Below, one piece after another: positions 37,226-49,080 of a DNA stretch of 64,000 nucleotides (position 1 is the stretch's first letter; the number at the start of each line of letters is the position of its first letter). The stretch covers positions 57,597,994-57,661,993 of the forward strand of contig NC_044571.1 in NCBI RefSeq assembly GCF_901933205.1, written 5' to 3'. The position numbers were made by a program, and so were the translations under genes. The notes beneath the pieces were generated by a model that was not told the DNA's origin, did no database searches, and saw nothing but the letters and a program-made list of their open reading frames with translations. The stretch is from Camarhynchus parvulus (taxonomy: Eukaryota > Chordata > Aves > Passeriformes > Thraupidae).

Positions 37226-40200
37226 TTTGTGAAATCTAGTCCATATAATTTGCTTCTCAGTTTTATTTACATACTGAATAGATTCTTCATAATGTACTAA
37301 CCTAACTTCTACTCCTCTGTGAAGGTGGCCTGCAGAAAAAAGATTCAATCAAGATCAAACATTTGTTTTGGTTTTAGCTCAAAGTTAAGATTTCAACTTT
37401 TTTTCTGTAGCGTTTATTAAGAAAACTGATTTCAATACTTATAAACTTGAAATACTGTGATACGTACGCTGCTTGTGGGTTTTCCATACAGATTAGTATA
37501 CTTGAACTTGACAGAGGTATTTCAAGAGAAAATTTAATACAATTTTGACAAGCATTATAAGAGTTAAAAGAATTAATATAATTTATCACATGATAATATT
37601 CTAACATTCAGTGAAGTGTTTTTATCCACTAAGTACTTAACTCATTTTTAGTCATATGACTTAGTTAAACACATGAATTTAAAGACATCAATCACTAAAA
37701 TGATTGCATTGTAGTTAAGGACAAAAAAAGGAGAGAACAGAAAGATGATAAATGTTTTTAATTAGTCACATTTTATATCACTTTCCTCACTGAGGAAAGA
37801 TGTGCTCATGATGGTGATTATTTCTAACTTTTTTCCAAGTGTTTCTTTTGACACTCAAATGGTCATTTGAAAACCAAGGTCAAATATCTGTGGGTGCTTT
37901 GAAAGTGAACAGTAATACTACTGTGAAGCAATCAAGACATTTGTTATTGTGGTAGTTAATAAGCTCTTAATCTCCGGAACTTCATCTACTACGCATAAGG
38001 GTTCTTGGGGATATTTTTTCTGAATTTTTTTGGGGGGGATGGGGGGTGTACTAAAATTATTTTTTAACAGTTACTGTTTTCCATTTTGCATCTTTTTTCC
38101 TTTCATAAAAGTGATAGAAATTTGAAAAGTGACAGCCAGCCAACATCACCTAAATTTTTTTTTCCTGTTCTGGACTCATGATTCAGTAGAACTTTAAATT
38201 CTATGTGTATGAAATTCTATTCCAATGAAATTGCAGAAAATTTAATGTACACACATGTTCATGCTGAAATATTGTATTTCTATTGTCCTCTGTGTAGTTT
38301 TTTTGTTTGTTTTTTGTTTGTGGTGTCTTTCACTCAACTCTCTGTTTTTCAAGAAATTTCCTATCCAAGACTTGGAAAACTGTGAAAGGCCTTTTTGCTA
38401 TGGCTGTTTAAAGCTCCTTTAGGATGCTTACATGTGATTTTTGAGTTATTTTAATTGGAAACAAAATCAATATAGTGGCAAAATACTTCTATGGACTTGA
38501 ATTTGGGAATGTTTGAATTACAATACAATCTCTTTCAAACTTGGACTTGAGAAATATTATGTTTTGGTGAGTTGGCTTCTTGGATGTTGTGTTAAATATT
38601 TTTACATGACAAGTGAAAAGAAGAATAAACTGAGTTTTGAAGGATTTATGGGTTTGGTTTTTTTGGGGTGGTATTTGTCAAATTAAAATTTCTGTTTTAA
38701 AATAAAAGTCTGTATCATTCACAAGCAAAATTTCACAAACCTGGTTATTGCTCATATCTTCATAGCAATCTATTCCTTAGTGTGGCTGGGCACCCTCCTC
38801 ACCTTTCGGTATAGCATGAGACAAAGAAATAAAGCCGTAAGTTTCTTACACTGTTACCTTAAGTGGAAATATTTATTACATTTATATTTTTACAAAAACC
38901 TGAAAAAAACAGAAGCCTTATATCTTTTGTTTTCTAAACCAATATTTAAATTTTGTCTCAATGGAATTCTAATGTGAATTTGATTTCTGTCATCTTTTTC
39001 TTTCTGAATTGCAGCATTGAACAATATTAATAATATTCAGTTTAAGATGAATTTCCCTATTACTATATGGGGTTTCCCTATAGCAATGAATGATAAGCTG
39101 GAGCACTGATCTAACATCCATGGAAATAATATTCTTGAGTTTTACTCTGAATTTACATACACAGAGAGCATAATAAACAGCACAGACTTCCCCTTACTTC
39201 CCTTGCCCTTCCATGGCAATATATATGCACACATACAAACACAGTTGTGCATACAAAACAGTCACAAAATTACAGGAGTTTCTTCACTCTTAGTACATAC
39301 AATGAACAGTATCAACATCCATAGCATTAAATCGCTGTCAAGACCTACACTTCAAAAGACGGAAGACAGCGATCAACTGGGATCAAGCCTTTTATCCAAA
39401 GCACTTGAAATGATCAAGGTCTTAATTCCCACCCACATGTTAGGGAATGGGAAAATCTGGGGGGTTTTCCACTGTCCTATGGATTGGATAGCATAACTGT
39501 ACACTGTATTTCATTGTCTAATATCGACATAAACTACATAATGAATTCTTACATATTTTTCCTCATGAGGATAACTTAGTTTTCTGAAATTTCCTATATA
39601 ATGGATCATTCTATAATCACATCAAAACAAACAAATCAACCAACTTCTTTTCTTTATGAAAGCAATGTTAATACATGTTTTTTAAAATCTGACAAACCTG
39701 CATAATGCCACTATTCAAATCAGAAAAAAAGTAATAACTAACACAGTAAGCAGGCTTTCTCTGGTTAATGTTTATCTTTTCATGAAAAATATCTTGAAAC
39801 AAAATTAAAAGCTATTTTCAAAAACACTAAGGACAAAATGACAAAAAATTCTTAATTTCTGTGTATTTTTATTGTTGCTAGTCTTTTGACTCACTTTCAA
39901 AGCGCAGTAATTCACAGCAGTTTTCTGAGGGCTTCATGTAAAAATTTGAGAGGATGCAATGCATTAATAACTGCTCTTAGCAATGCTTTTCTTCATATCA
40001 GAATCTCAGAATCTTGTTATATTTACATTTGGAGTCTTCCCTTGCTTTCTAAGATTTCTGGTCTATGAAATGCAAAATGCTGCTATATGCATCAAAGGTA
40101 TTACAAATTTTCTTATCAATCTATAACCATCAAGAATTTCAATACTTTGGTTACATGTATGTAGTTATCTATGACACAAATTCAAGAGAGTGCTGATATC

Positions 40201-41299
40201 CAGCTGGAGTAGCAGAAAAAGTACGTCATCTTAAATAGCTTTGAACACCTACATGTGTTCACCTGAATCAGGTCTTTTTGTCTTCCAAACTTTCGTTTAC
40301 ACATATTCATCACATAAGCATTTGAAAATATCTCCTCTTAAGCTCTGGTAAAGATGAATAGTGCTTCTAGGAAACAGAATTAATTTTGATAATATGGGAC
40401 CTAACAATTATGCAAAAATATGCCATCTAACAAATACAGTGTAAATATTTACAAATCAAATAATTTGAAAACCAAATCCCTTACTTCTTTTGCTAAGAAG
40501 TACAAAGGAAATAATTTCTTGAAAAAAAATTCAAAACATTTTTTGAGGTGAAGTCTCATTCATTATAAAAATAATTTAAAATCTCAAATTCGGGTTTTCA
40601 GAGATAAATGACACCTAGTCTTAGGTACAATATTTTTGCCACTATTGTTTCTACAGTGACCTCTAACTTCTTGTAAGCCTTTTAGGTAATCTAGACAAGT
40701 TTCTAAAATATTGGTGCTGAAAACAACAAAAATGTGATAGAAATATATATACTATCCTAAAATTATATGAAACTATGACCTAAACATATTATTTGAGGAA
40801 GATGATATCTAATAATGCTTTTTGATATAGCAGAGACAGCATAAAGAAAAACAGTATTAGCAGCTGAAGCAGAAAAAAATTAAATAAATCAGAATTAATA
40901 CAATAGTTGTAGATTTTTAAGTTGGATAATTAGTCATTACAGCAGATTGTGGGGAAACAAGACATAAGCTCTATGTCCAGTAGTTATATCATATTTCAAA
41001 AAAAAGCATGTTGCACTTATTGCAGGAAAGCTGCCTGCCACAAGAAAAATCAAATATTTATTTTATTACCCAGTCCTTTTAGCTGCAAAATGTATAAAGA
41101 CTTGTAAATTATATATAGTGTTTAAAAACTTTTTCAAAGACAAATTTGATAAAACATAGAACCAAATGCTACCTGCATTTATAAAAGTTGTTTTAAACTT
41201 AACTGAATTATATTTTAAATAAATAATATTTTGTCTTTTTTTACATTACCTTCATAGCCTACATCCTTTCTTTTTTTGCAAATCTATTTTTTTCACATT
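37226..41299. other. AT-rich non-coding stretch
   Basis: No gene and no repeat family are recognised across about 4 kb. A G-run (GGGGGGGATGGGGGG) lies near 38032-38047 and poly(T) runs near 38152-38162. Confidence 0.5.
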
Positions 41300-41969
41300 T
41301 TTTACATGTGTACCCCTGTCATAAGTGAGAATTCCCCGTGATTTTGCAATGAAGTTAATAACCAGAGTTTAAACAGATTGCAAATTATTCACTACTAGTG
41401 CACTCCTTTTAATGTCTACATAAAGGTTTTGATTCTTCTCAGGAGTTAATTAGAAAGAACTCCACTGTAATAAGCAGATTTATATGAGCCTGATAGGAAG
41501 AGATGTCTCCGCATAGGCATGTTTCATGTATTGATCTTTATGAAGTACTTAGATAATATGTGCTCCCTGTTTATAGTAAATCTGTTTGATGTGTTCTGGA
41601 GAGCAATCAGGGAGAAAAAATTGAGTTTAGATGTCTTGGAATTTTGCATAAATATGTAACTTGATAATGCTGCTCAGAGACATTTGGTGACTTGCCAAGT
41701 AAATCACAAACATCCCATTAATATCAGGCTGACCCAGCTTCATACACTGGGAAAACAGTTCCTAAGAACACCCCTGGTACTATAAATAGCTCATTAATAA
41801 ATTTTATGCAATAAGTCCATAGTATTGGACTTCTTTAATCACAAGGTGGCTTGGCTGAGTGAAAATGAGTAATTAGATTTCAGTAATTGCCAAATTTGCA
41901 TGAAAATTTGGTATTGCAAATAAAATTCTGCAAGCGTATATGAGGTTTCTACGTAACATGAAAGATCCA
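41300..41969. other. Repeat-free segment, conserved non-coding candidate
   Basis: This stretch has no repeat signature and a balanced, complex sequence rich in short developmental-factor-like words, such as several ATTTGCAT/TTTGCATAA octamer-like and TAAT words. That texture resembles vertebrate conserved non-coding elements, but conservation cannot be seen from one sequence, so this is only a candidate. Confidence 0.2.
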
Positions 41970-42026
41970 TTAATGTTAACTAATTAACTAATTAGATGTT
42001 ATCTAATTAACATTGAATGTTAATTA
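41970..42026. promoter_or_regulatory. Cluster of four TAATTA motifs with a short palindrome
   Basis: TAATTA occurs at 41981-41986, 41989-41994, 42004-42009 and 42021-42026, with TTAAC/GTTAA words between. The arms TAATTAGAT (41989-41997) and ATCTAATTA (42001-42009) form a perfect 9-bp inverted repeat around GTT. TAATTA is the preferred core of many homeodomain proteins. In AT-rich DNA such words also arise by chance. Confidence 0.3.
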
Positions 42027-42987
42027 AGACTTCTGAATTTGAAAAAAACATCATATACACAGTGAAGCATAGAACACATTGAAGCAAATGGATGCATTGA
42101 AGCACATCTTCAGTAATTTTGTCCTCAATCCCTCTTAATGTTTGTAGCCACTATACCTGCTAAATAGATCTTTTGTTGGGTACATAAAAACACCTGCAGG
42201 TCTTTCATTAAAAAAATGCTAATGAAATACAGATAAAATGTTGGCTTTATGAGGAGCTTGCCTGTATAAGGAAAGAAGTGACCTTCTGGAGCTTTGCATG
42301 TCAGTCTGGAGTGGAGTGTTCTTTACGATGCAGGAACAACACCTGTCTATAGATTTCTTTTTAACATTTTGCTATAACTCCTCAGCAATATTTCAGGCTA
42401 AATATAAAAGATAGGCATTTTTACCTGTACTAAAACAGAATAGTAGACCATCCCCTAAACTATTCAACTGTTTTTACCACAAATAGAATTAAAAATTGGT
42501 TTATAGATTAAGGTTACATTGTTGTAGTGTCTGCATTAATGACAACAGAAAAAAAAATAAAGGGAAAAGTATGGATTTTGGTTTTGTCAAACATTAAAAA
42601 TGTCAATAACCATGTGCTTAAAAAAACCCCATTACTACAGAAGCATCATTTCATTATGGAAAGGCATGTCAGCTATTTCTCACTAAATCAAAAGTATGTA
42701 ACATTTATGCATTTGACGAATTAAAACAAATTCTGACTTCAGTAAAGAAAAATAAAATCAAGGGGATGAAAGTGAGTTTCGCCTGCCTTAATACTGGAAT
42801 TATTTAGACGTGGAAATCTTCATCTGAGATAGTAATTTCATTTTTTATAGAAAATAAGAACAGACAAATAGATTACCCTAAAGCATGATTTATCTGTTTT
42901 ATTTTGGCAAATAATTTTTGAATAAGATGAACTGCAACGTAGAATGGCCTGTTCCTCTTCATTAATTGTAAGAGGAGGCCACAAATC
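42027..42987. other. Non-coding stretch
   Basis: No gene or repeat is recognised up to the SINE. Confidence 0.45.
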
Positions 42988-43124
42988 AAGAGATTTGCTC
43001 AGTTTGTCAGAGCATGCTGCTAAGAACACCAAGGTTGTGGGTTCAATCCCTGTATGGGCCATTCACTTAAGAGTTGGACTTGATGATTCTTGTGGGTCTC
43101 TTCTAACTCAGAATATTCTGTGAT
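42988..43124 (+). mobile_element. tRNA-Ile-derived SINE with CR1 tail (TguSINE1-like), copy 2
   Basis: The head, 42988-43061, is again exactly 74 nt and about three quarters identical by eye to a remembered tRNA-Ile(AAT). It has the D-arm/A-box TTGCTCAGTTTG at 42995-43006, the B box GGTTCAATCCC at 43040-43050 and the end TATGGGCCA. The anticodon position now reads AAG (43022-43024). The acceptor 5' strand no longer pairs with the 3' strand, so it is not a working tRNA gene. The tail 43062-43124 has CACTTAAGAGTTGGACTTGA, then GTGGGTCTCTTCTAACTCAG and a TATTCTGTGAT CR1 tip. The B box is better preserved than in the other copy. Confidence 0.9.
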
Positions 43125-43846
43125 CTGGAAATGAAGATTAAACATTTCTGTAATCACATACAGTCTCCATACAGCAGGTGCTGAAATGTATCAGCATTAA
43201 TTCTATCATCATGTATACTAGCAGTAAGAGCTTACTCTGGGAGTATTCCTCTGAATAAAAAGAGGCGCTTAACTTGCCTCTACTTTGACCTGGATATGTG
43301 AAAGAGTATAATTTCCCTTAATTCTTATTTCAGCTGCAGTGAATGCAGAGAAAACCAGGATATTGCATGACTTTCTGTATCACATACTTGAAAATGGAGT
43401 GAGTGAAAATGATTAAGAAGGTTAGGAAGGCCCTTACCCCTCTGAAACAAAGGACACTGGAATAGGGAAAGTGACTGTGCAGATGCCACAGTCTTGCTGA
43501 ATTGAGGTGCTTTCAAATTGAGCAAGAAAAAAGTCTGACCCCTTGTCAGACAAAAGTGCAGCACTATCTCACATATTCTAAATGTCAGAAATGTCAGGAT
43601 GAAGCCAGTGTTGCAGTGATATATTTCATGGTCACTAACTTTTATGGACCACTAAGAGTGAATAATAGATGTATGGACTCTGGTTATTCTGTACAATGCA
43701 ATATAATCCCATTAAAAATTGTTTTGAAACCATATTATTCCAAACAGCAAGCAAAAAACCCAAAGGGCAGTGCTGGGAACCCAAAATCAACAACACTGTA
43801 AGCTTACATAGCTTTTATCTCTCCTAACTCAGTCGATGTTCTCAGG
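43125..43846. other. Non-coding stretch
   Basis: No gene or repeat is recognised. Frames at 43325-43564 (minus) and 43502-43801 (plus) have no family resemblance. Confidence 0.45.
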
Positions 43847-43943
43847 TGCATGGTGTGATTCTTGAACTGTTCTGTGCAGAGCCAGGAGCTGGAATTACAT
43901 GGTACCTGTGGATCCTTTCCAGCTCAGGATATTCTGTGACTCT
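43847..43943 (+). mobile_element. CR1 LINE 3' tail
   Basis: A plus-strand CR1 end, about 97 bases: GTGTGATTCTTGAACTGTTC, then GAGCCAGGAGCTGGA, CCTTTCCAGCTCAGGATATT and the tip CTGTGACTCT. No tRNA-like head is present, so it is a truncated CR1 and not a third SINE. Confidence 0.8.
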
Positions 43944-44644
43944 CTGCACAAAGTATTCACCAAGACTGATCTAACTTCTCTCTGCAACGAAGCTTCTTCC
44001 ATTTGCGAGTTTCAAATTAATATCTTGCATGATAAAGAGAACTACTCTGTCATCTTTAATTCAGTTGGAGATCTGTATAAATATCAGCATCCAAATCAAA
44101 AACTATTCCAATATCTGCCTTCTGGCATGATCAAGGAACTGATTGCAACTGATCCAAAGACTTATCTAAGAATATTCATGCCTAGCTGTGTTATATCCAG
44201 TTTCAATCCAATGCTAGGTTCTCATGTGTGTGGTTTAAATTCAGTGGTTTAAAAGTGATACAGATTGCACTCAGAATTAAATTCAAAAGGATGCCTCTAT
44301 GCTCCCCTTACTTTGTTCTGCTTCCATCTCAATGTGCAATAATGAGGGAACTGATATGCTTTCTGCCTTGGGCATTATAACTTGTGCTTTGTTTAGAACC
44401 AGTCTGAATACTATTACTTTAACTAAATACATGTCAAATTTAAAAGTAATCATAGTTATTTTTTGAAAACATGTCTGTAGGTTTTTTTCAGAGATTCCCT
44501 CTCTTTTCCTTCTTTCCACCACCTAAACTTTAAATAATGTCAGTCAGAATACACAACATAACAAAAATGAGAATTCAAGCCAAGCTTTTGCAAATGGCTT
44601 CTGACATTATGAGAATATGAAATAAAATCAAAGGTAAAAATAAA
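43944..44644. other. Non-coding stretch
   Basis: A 117-codon open frame (43899-44252) starts inside the CR1 tail and runs through this segment. It has no recognisable domain, and a frame of that length is not exceptional in 64 kb. No gene is called. Confidence 0.45.
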
Positions 44645-44793
44645 TGTTGTATTCCGGGCACTGGACTGGGGGCAGCGAGTTGCATTACTGAGGTGACACT
44701 AAAGGTCCCTGTGGGAAGGTGTTCAGTGAAGAGCAATAAAGCAGCCTTTGTAAGCTAACTCCCAGAGCAGCAGTCGCCTGACACTGCCCAACA
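44645..44793 (+). mobile_element. Possible LTR remnant (GC-rich insert)
   Basis: This is a sharp GC-richer patch. It starts TGTTGTATTCCGGGC, contains AATAAA (near 44736-44741, in GAGCAATAAAGCAGCC) and ends CTGCCCAACA. A polyadenylation signal followed by about 55 bases ending in CA fits the R/U5 part of an LTR. The length is short, and no target duplication or partner LTR is visible. It could instead be an unrelated unique segment. Confidence 0.3.
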
Positions 44794-45482
44794 GCAAAGG
44801 CAAAGAAGGGGACAAAAGGAGAATAAGAGAATCAGTATATATTCTTCCTATGCCATAGAAGCAAGAGGGCTTTTTAATAGGTGTTATGAGTGAGATCATG
44901 ACAGTAATAATTTTTTATTAGTTTTGGTTTTTTTCCTCCTGTTTTTATATCTGTTTTAGGGGAAATGGTAATAGAAACACCACGTGATGAAAACTGGAAT
45001 TATAAGGACATGTTGATTTGGCAGTGTCATTCCTAATGATATTTGCTGTCATGCTCTTGAAGACTCACAAAAGAGTAAAGGTGACTTACTGTGTGTGGAT
45101 GTCTACCTCTTGTCTAAGTACTATTTTTTTCTTGTTTGGCCCATCTCAGTTGTGCATGCCAAATGTTTTGATCTATAGTCTCTTGGTACAGCACTCCTTC
45201 AGTCAATTACAATTGAATGTTTTGCACTAGTTTTTTTTTCAATAAGACTTAATCATTTTCATGAAAGATTTAATTATCCATCTTCCTTCCAGGAAAATAA
45301 ATCTATTTTCCTGGCATTTAGTTAAATTAAGGCATTGTGGTTTCAATTAAAAAAAAAAAGTGTAATGCAATTTGCATACTAATCTGAGACTGAATGGAGA
45401 ACAACCTTTGTTAAGAATGAAATAATCTGTTTTAAAAATTAATTTAAAAAGGCCACACACGGAACCCCTTCTCTTTGGTTTC
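44794..45482. other. Non-coding stretch
   Basis: No gene or repeat is recognised apart from A/T runs such as the poly(A) near 45350-45359. Confidence 0.45.
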
Positions 45483-45958
45483 TGTATTGGTCTTGTGTGG
45501 CTGGGTTTTGGAAGCAGGGAGGGAAAAGGTTTGTTTTCTGTAAGAAGCTGCCAGATGCTTTCACCCACATCCAGCAGAGCCAATGCCAGCCAGCTCCAGG
45601 ATGGACATGCTGCTGGCCAATACCAAGCAAATAAGGAATGACAATAACATCTCTGTGATAGATAAGATAAAAATTATAACTGCACAATAGTTTTTTTCCT
45701 TCTTAAATATCTATTTGCAGTCGAGAAGAGCAGGCTGAGAATGTGTGACTGGAGCAGCCCTGCAGACACCAAGGTCAGCACAGAAGGAGGAGGAGGAGGA
45801 GGTGCTTCAGCTGCCAGAGATGAGATTCCTCTGCAGCCCATGGAGAAGCCCATGGAGAAGCAGGCAGTCTCCCTGACACATTCATGGAAGTGCAGAGATC
45901 CACCTGCAGACTCTGGAGGAGACCCATGACTGAAAGTATGCTGTGAACACATGGGAAG

Positions 45959-46200
45959 CCTGTGCTGGAGAAGGCTCTCGGCAGGGACCTGCAGCCCTGT
46001 GGAGAGAAGAGTCCACATTGAACCAGGTTTATTGGTAGGACTGGTGACCCCAGGGGGTACCCTCACTGAAGCAGGCTGTGCTTGAAGGACCATACCTCTT
46101 GGAAAAGTGACCCACACTGGAGCAGTTCATGGAGAATTGTTGCCTGTGGGATGGACTCACATTAAAGGAGTTTCTGGAACACTGCCTCCAGTAGGAGGAA
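45959..46200 (+). repeat. Five degenerate ~48-bp subrepeats inside the LTR
   Basis: Units begin at about 45959, 46011, 46059, 46110 and 46155, so spacing is 45-52 bases. Each unit opens with a variant of CCCACACTGGAGCAG and continues with a GGA/GTGG-rich second half. The best preserved is at 46110 (ACCCACACTGGAGCAGTTCA). Confidence 0.7.
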
Positions 46201-46385
46201 CATGACATTGGCTCTCCCTGAGCAGCAGGACAACAAACAATGTGTGATAAACTGACTGTAATCCCATTCCCTGTCTCCCTGAGCTGCTGAGGGGGAGAAG
46301 GTAGAACCTGGGAAGGAGGGAGGAGTAAAGGAAAAATGTTTTTAAAATTTATTTTACTACTTATTATCCTCTGATTTTGGTTAGT

Positions 46386-46391
46386 AATAAA
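46386..46391 (+). promoter_or_regulatory. LTR polyadenylation signal AATAAA
   Basis: A canonical hexamer inside the ERVL-type LTR, followed about 25 bases later by the TTGAGTCTGTTTTGC region that begins U5 in this LTR type. Confidence 0.65.
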
Positions 46392-46575
46392 TTCAGCTGA
46401 TTTCCCCAATTTGAGTCTGTTTTGCTTTTGATGGTATTTGGTGAGTGATGCCTCTCAGTCCTTATCTCAACCCCTGAACCTTTGTTATATTTCCTCTCCC
46501 CTATCCAGCTGAGAAGGGGAGTGATGGAGCAGTTTTGGTGGGTGCCTGTCATCCAGTCAGGGTCAACCCACTACA

Positions 46576-48599
46576 GTGCTATATTCACTATAACTGAATG
46601 CGTGCCAGGGTACATGAAGAACTCCTGATGCAAAAAAAAAAAACCAAAACAACACAATAAACAAAACCAGACTTAAAATCTTTGAACTACCAAGTCAAAG
46701 CTTTGCTTTTAACAGGCATCTTCTAGAATATAGATCTTTTTATATACAATTCAGATAGCAGGCTAAGTACTATTTTTATATATTGTTTTAAATTTTATTC
46801 ATGGTGGAAAACTACTCCAGAGCCTCACATAGATCTCATAGTGACCTTGTCTTTTGTAGCCAAAAAAATAATTACAAAAAAAGCTTTTCCCTGGGTCATT
46901 GCCTTTCTTTAAGTGTTTATACAGCAAGACTCTTAAGAGTTCATATTCACTTGCCACCTACCTTGCTTATCCTCCTTCTTTGCATGAAAAGTTATCCATT
47001 CCCTGATCACCCTTGTACCCTTGTCTTTATTCTTCAAGTTTCAACTGAAAAGGAAGCAGAAGCTTATTTTTCACCTTCTGGCAAACATTTTTTTCACTGC
47101 AGTTTTAGAATAGGAATTGAATGTAAGGCAGGATTTTTCAGTATATTGTGATGTTGCAAATGTATTTTGAGGACCTTCCTGTTCAGCAAAGTATGAATTA
47201 TTCTGTTTTTGTATAGTGAGCATACACTTTCAGCTCAGGGATAATTTGTGCAATTAGTACTAACTTGAAAGCAATAAAGTAGTTCTAGACTGTTAAGTTC
47301 AAAAAAATATATCTTTATATACAGTTATCAAAAAAAAGAGCTTGGAAAACAGTTTTGTTTTAGGATTAGTGTTGTGCTGTCAGTTTCCTGTAAGTGTAAG
47401 GTTATCAGATTCTTCTAGAGCTGTTCTACACTGTAAATGTTTGCAATTTACATTTATCTAACACTCTAAGTTTTCTATTTAAAATTAATTTTGAAGAAGT
47501 TTCATAACTTGCAAATTAGTAAAAACGGCGTAAAAGGAAAGTATGTCTATATGAATTAAAACTTAATAGCTTAGTGTAAAAGAAAAATAAGGGATGACAT
47601 GCATTCCTTTTTTTATATCAATGTGTGAAAAAGTAAACACAAAGAACTGTGGCAGGCTAGCCTTCATCAAGAGCCAAAATCCCACCAGCATTTTTCCCTT
47701 TCTTAAATAGATTTTCTCCAAGGAGCCACTGTCTTGGCCAAAGACCACAACTGTATCCTGCAGTGGGTCCATTAGAGCCAGTTGTAATACCTTTTGTCCA
47801 TCCAGGCACACCTGGACAGCTGCTACAAGAATTTATGCTCGATTTTTTTTTCTTGGAAATTCAATTTCTAGCACCAAATATAGCCACCAATAAAGGTGTG
47901 TACCTTTTCAGAGGTAAAAGATGGTATAAATTAATATGGCTTAAAATACTTGATTCAAGATGTATATTACTAAAATACCCAAGTAGTTCCAATTGTTTTT
48001 CACCAAATGATTAATGCTCAACAACATTTTGAAGTTTGACTGTAAGCTTGTCTTAAAACTTCCATATACTTTAAGAATGAACTTTCAGCATAAATTTAAG
48101 TAGGGTGTACATAGTAATCAATGATTTGATCACATCTTCCTACATGGAAATCCACAGAAGTTCAGATAATAGAAGTGGAAACTCGATGAACATGCTTGAA
48201 AAATTCTGCATGTTGAACACAACTTTTTTTTTTTCCCTTTTTTTTTTCTGACAGCCACAAATTTACTGGAAAATGCATGCAATCTCTTGAAGGAGGTGAA
48301 GTTATTTCTTAGACTGAGCACACAAAATTGAAATTGCAAGTTTTTCAGGAATTCAGAGTATTAAATTCCTGCCCGTTAAGATACTACTGCATTGAAATTT
48401 TACCATCTTTCTAAAAGTTTATATGCCTGACCACCAAAGAAGTAACCAAAATAAATTCGGTGTCTCTGAGGACTGACAGAGAATAATGCTATCTGCTTAA
48501 TTTAAGAGCTAGTTTGAGGGGTTTTTTTCATTTATTTTTCATTTATCAGCCTTTCTGTAATCTTACCTCGACTATCCTTTCATTCTAGCTTTGCTCCTT
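46576..48599. other. AT-rich non-coding stretch
   Basis: No gene or repeat family is recognised. A-rich runs lie near 46631-46655 and a T/C tract near 48224-48249. Confidence 0.5.
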
Positions 48600-49080
48600 C
48601 AGTTATAAAGCTAAAAAAAAAATATTTAGCCATGGAGCTTCATTACTTCCTGACTGAATCACCTCCCTTGACTGTTTTGATGCACAAATTCCTCTCAGCC
48701 ATTTCACGAGCTAACCAAATGGCTCTTCTCTCTTCTTTGGAAATGACTGATGAGTAGTACAAGAAAAAGGCTGCTTTAAAGTTTTAATTTGTCAGGAAGA
48801 GAAAGACTGATCAGCTCCCTTTGCACATCTGCAGAATGTCATAAGCATCATGTCCTGCAGATTTCTATTGACTATAAAGTAAATTAATATGAAATGAGAG
48901 ATGCCTTTATCCACTTTGCATTTGGTCTGGCTAATGTCTGCCAGAAAGAGGAGCATACTAATAAGCTTTTTGCATAAATGAGTACTGATTTATGGGGATT
49001 GCAAGATGGGCATAGAATAGGTTAAACCCACATTTGAGAAGAGTATTTCTAAATAAAGATACACCTTGAACAAATTTAAT
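48600..49080. other. Repeat-free segment, conserved non-coding candidate
   Basis: This is a complex sequence without repeat signatures. It carries words such as CTTTGCATTTGGTCTGGC and TTTTTGCATAAATGAG that resemble POU/homeodomain sites. The resemblance to conserved non-coding elements is an impression only; no conservation is visible here. Confidence 0.15.

Larger units (their letters stand above)
45483..46575 (+). mobile_element. ERVL-type solo LTR, about 1.09 kb
   Basis: This is a nearly full-length avian LTR of a type widespread in passerine genomes. It starts TGTATTGGTCTTGTGTGGC and ends CAGGGTCAACCCACTACA. Landmarks in order are GCTTTCACCCACATCCAGCA, CCAATGCCAGCCAGCTCCAG, a GGA-repeat (45786-45802), a duplicated CCCATGGAGAAG (45837-45848 and 45849-45860), an array of about 48-bp subrepeats (45959-46200), the polyadenylation signal AATAAA at 46386-46391, and a U5 end with TTGAGTCTGTTTTGC and GAGAAGGGGAGTGATGGAGC. 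No gag, pol or env sequence is attached, so it is a solo LTR. The flanks GTTTC and GTGCT do not match, so the 5-bp target duplication expected for ERVL is not visible. The class assignment is from memory of avian repeats. Frames inside it are not genes. Confidence 0.85.

Noticed and set aside
38032..38047. G-runs considered as a G-quadruplex
   Set aside because: Only two long G-runs lie close together; four spaced runs are not present.
42988..43061. A functional tRNA-Ile gene
   Set aside because: The acceptor stem no longer pairs, the anticodon has changed to AAG, and a CR1 tail follows directly; this is a SINE head.
43899..44252. 117-codon plus-strand frame
   Set aside because: It starts inside a CR1 tail and has no known domain; a frame of this length is expected by chance in 64 kb at this composition.
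45674..46117. 147-codon minus-strand frame
   Set aside because: It is antisense to the ERVL-type solo LTR and produced by its subrepeats.
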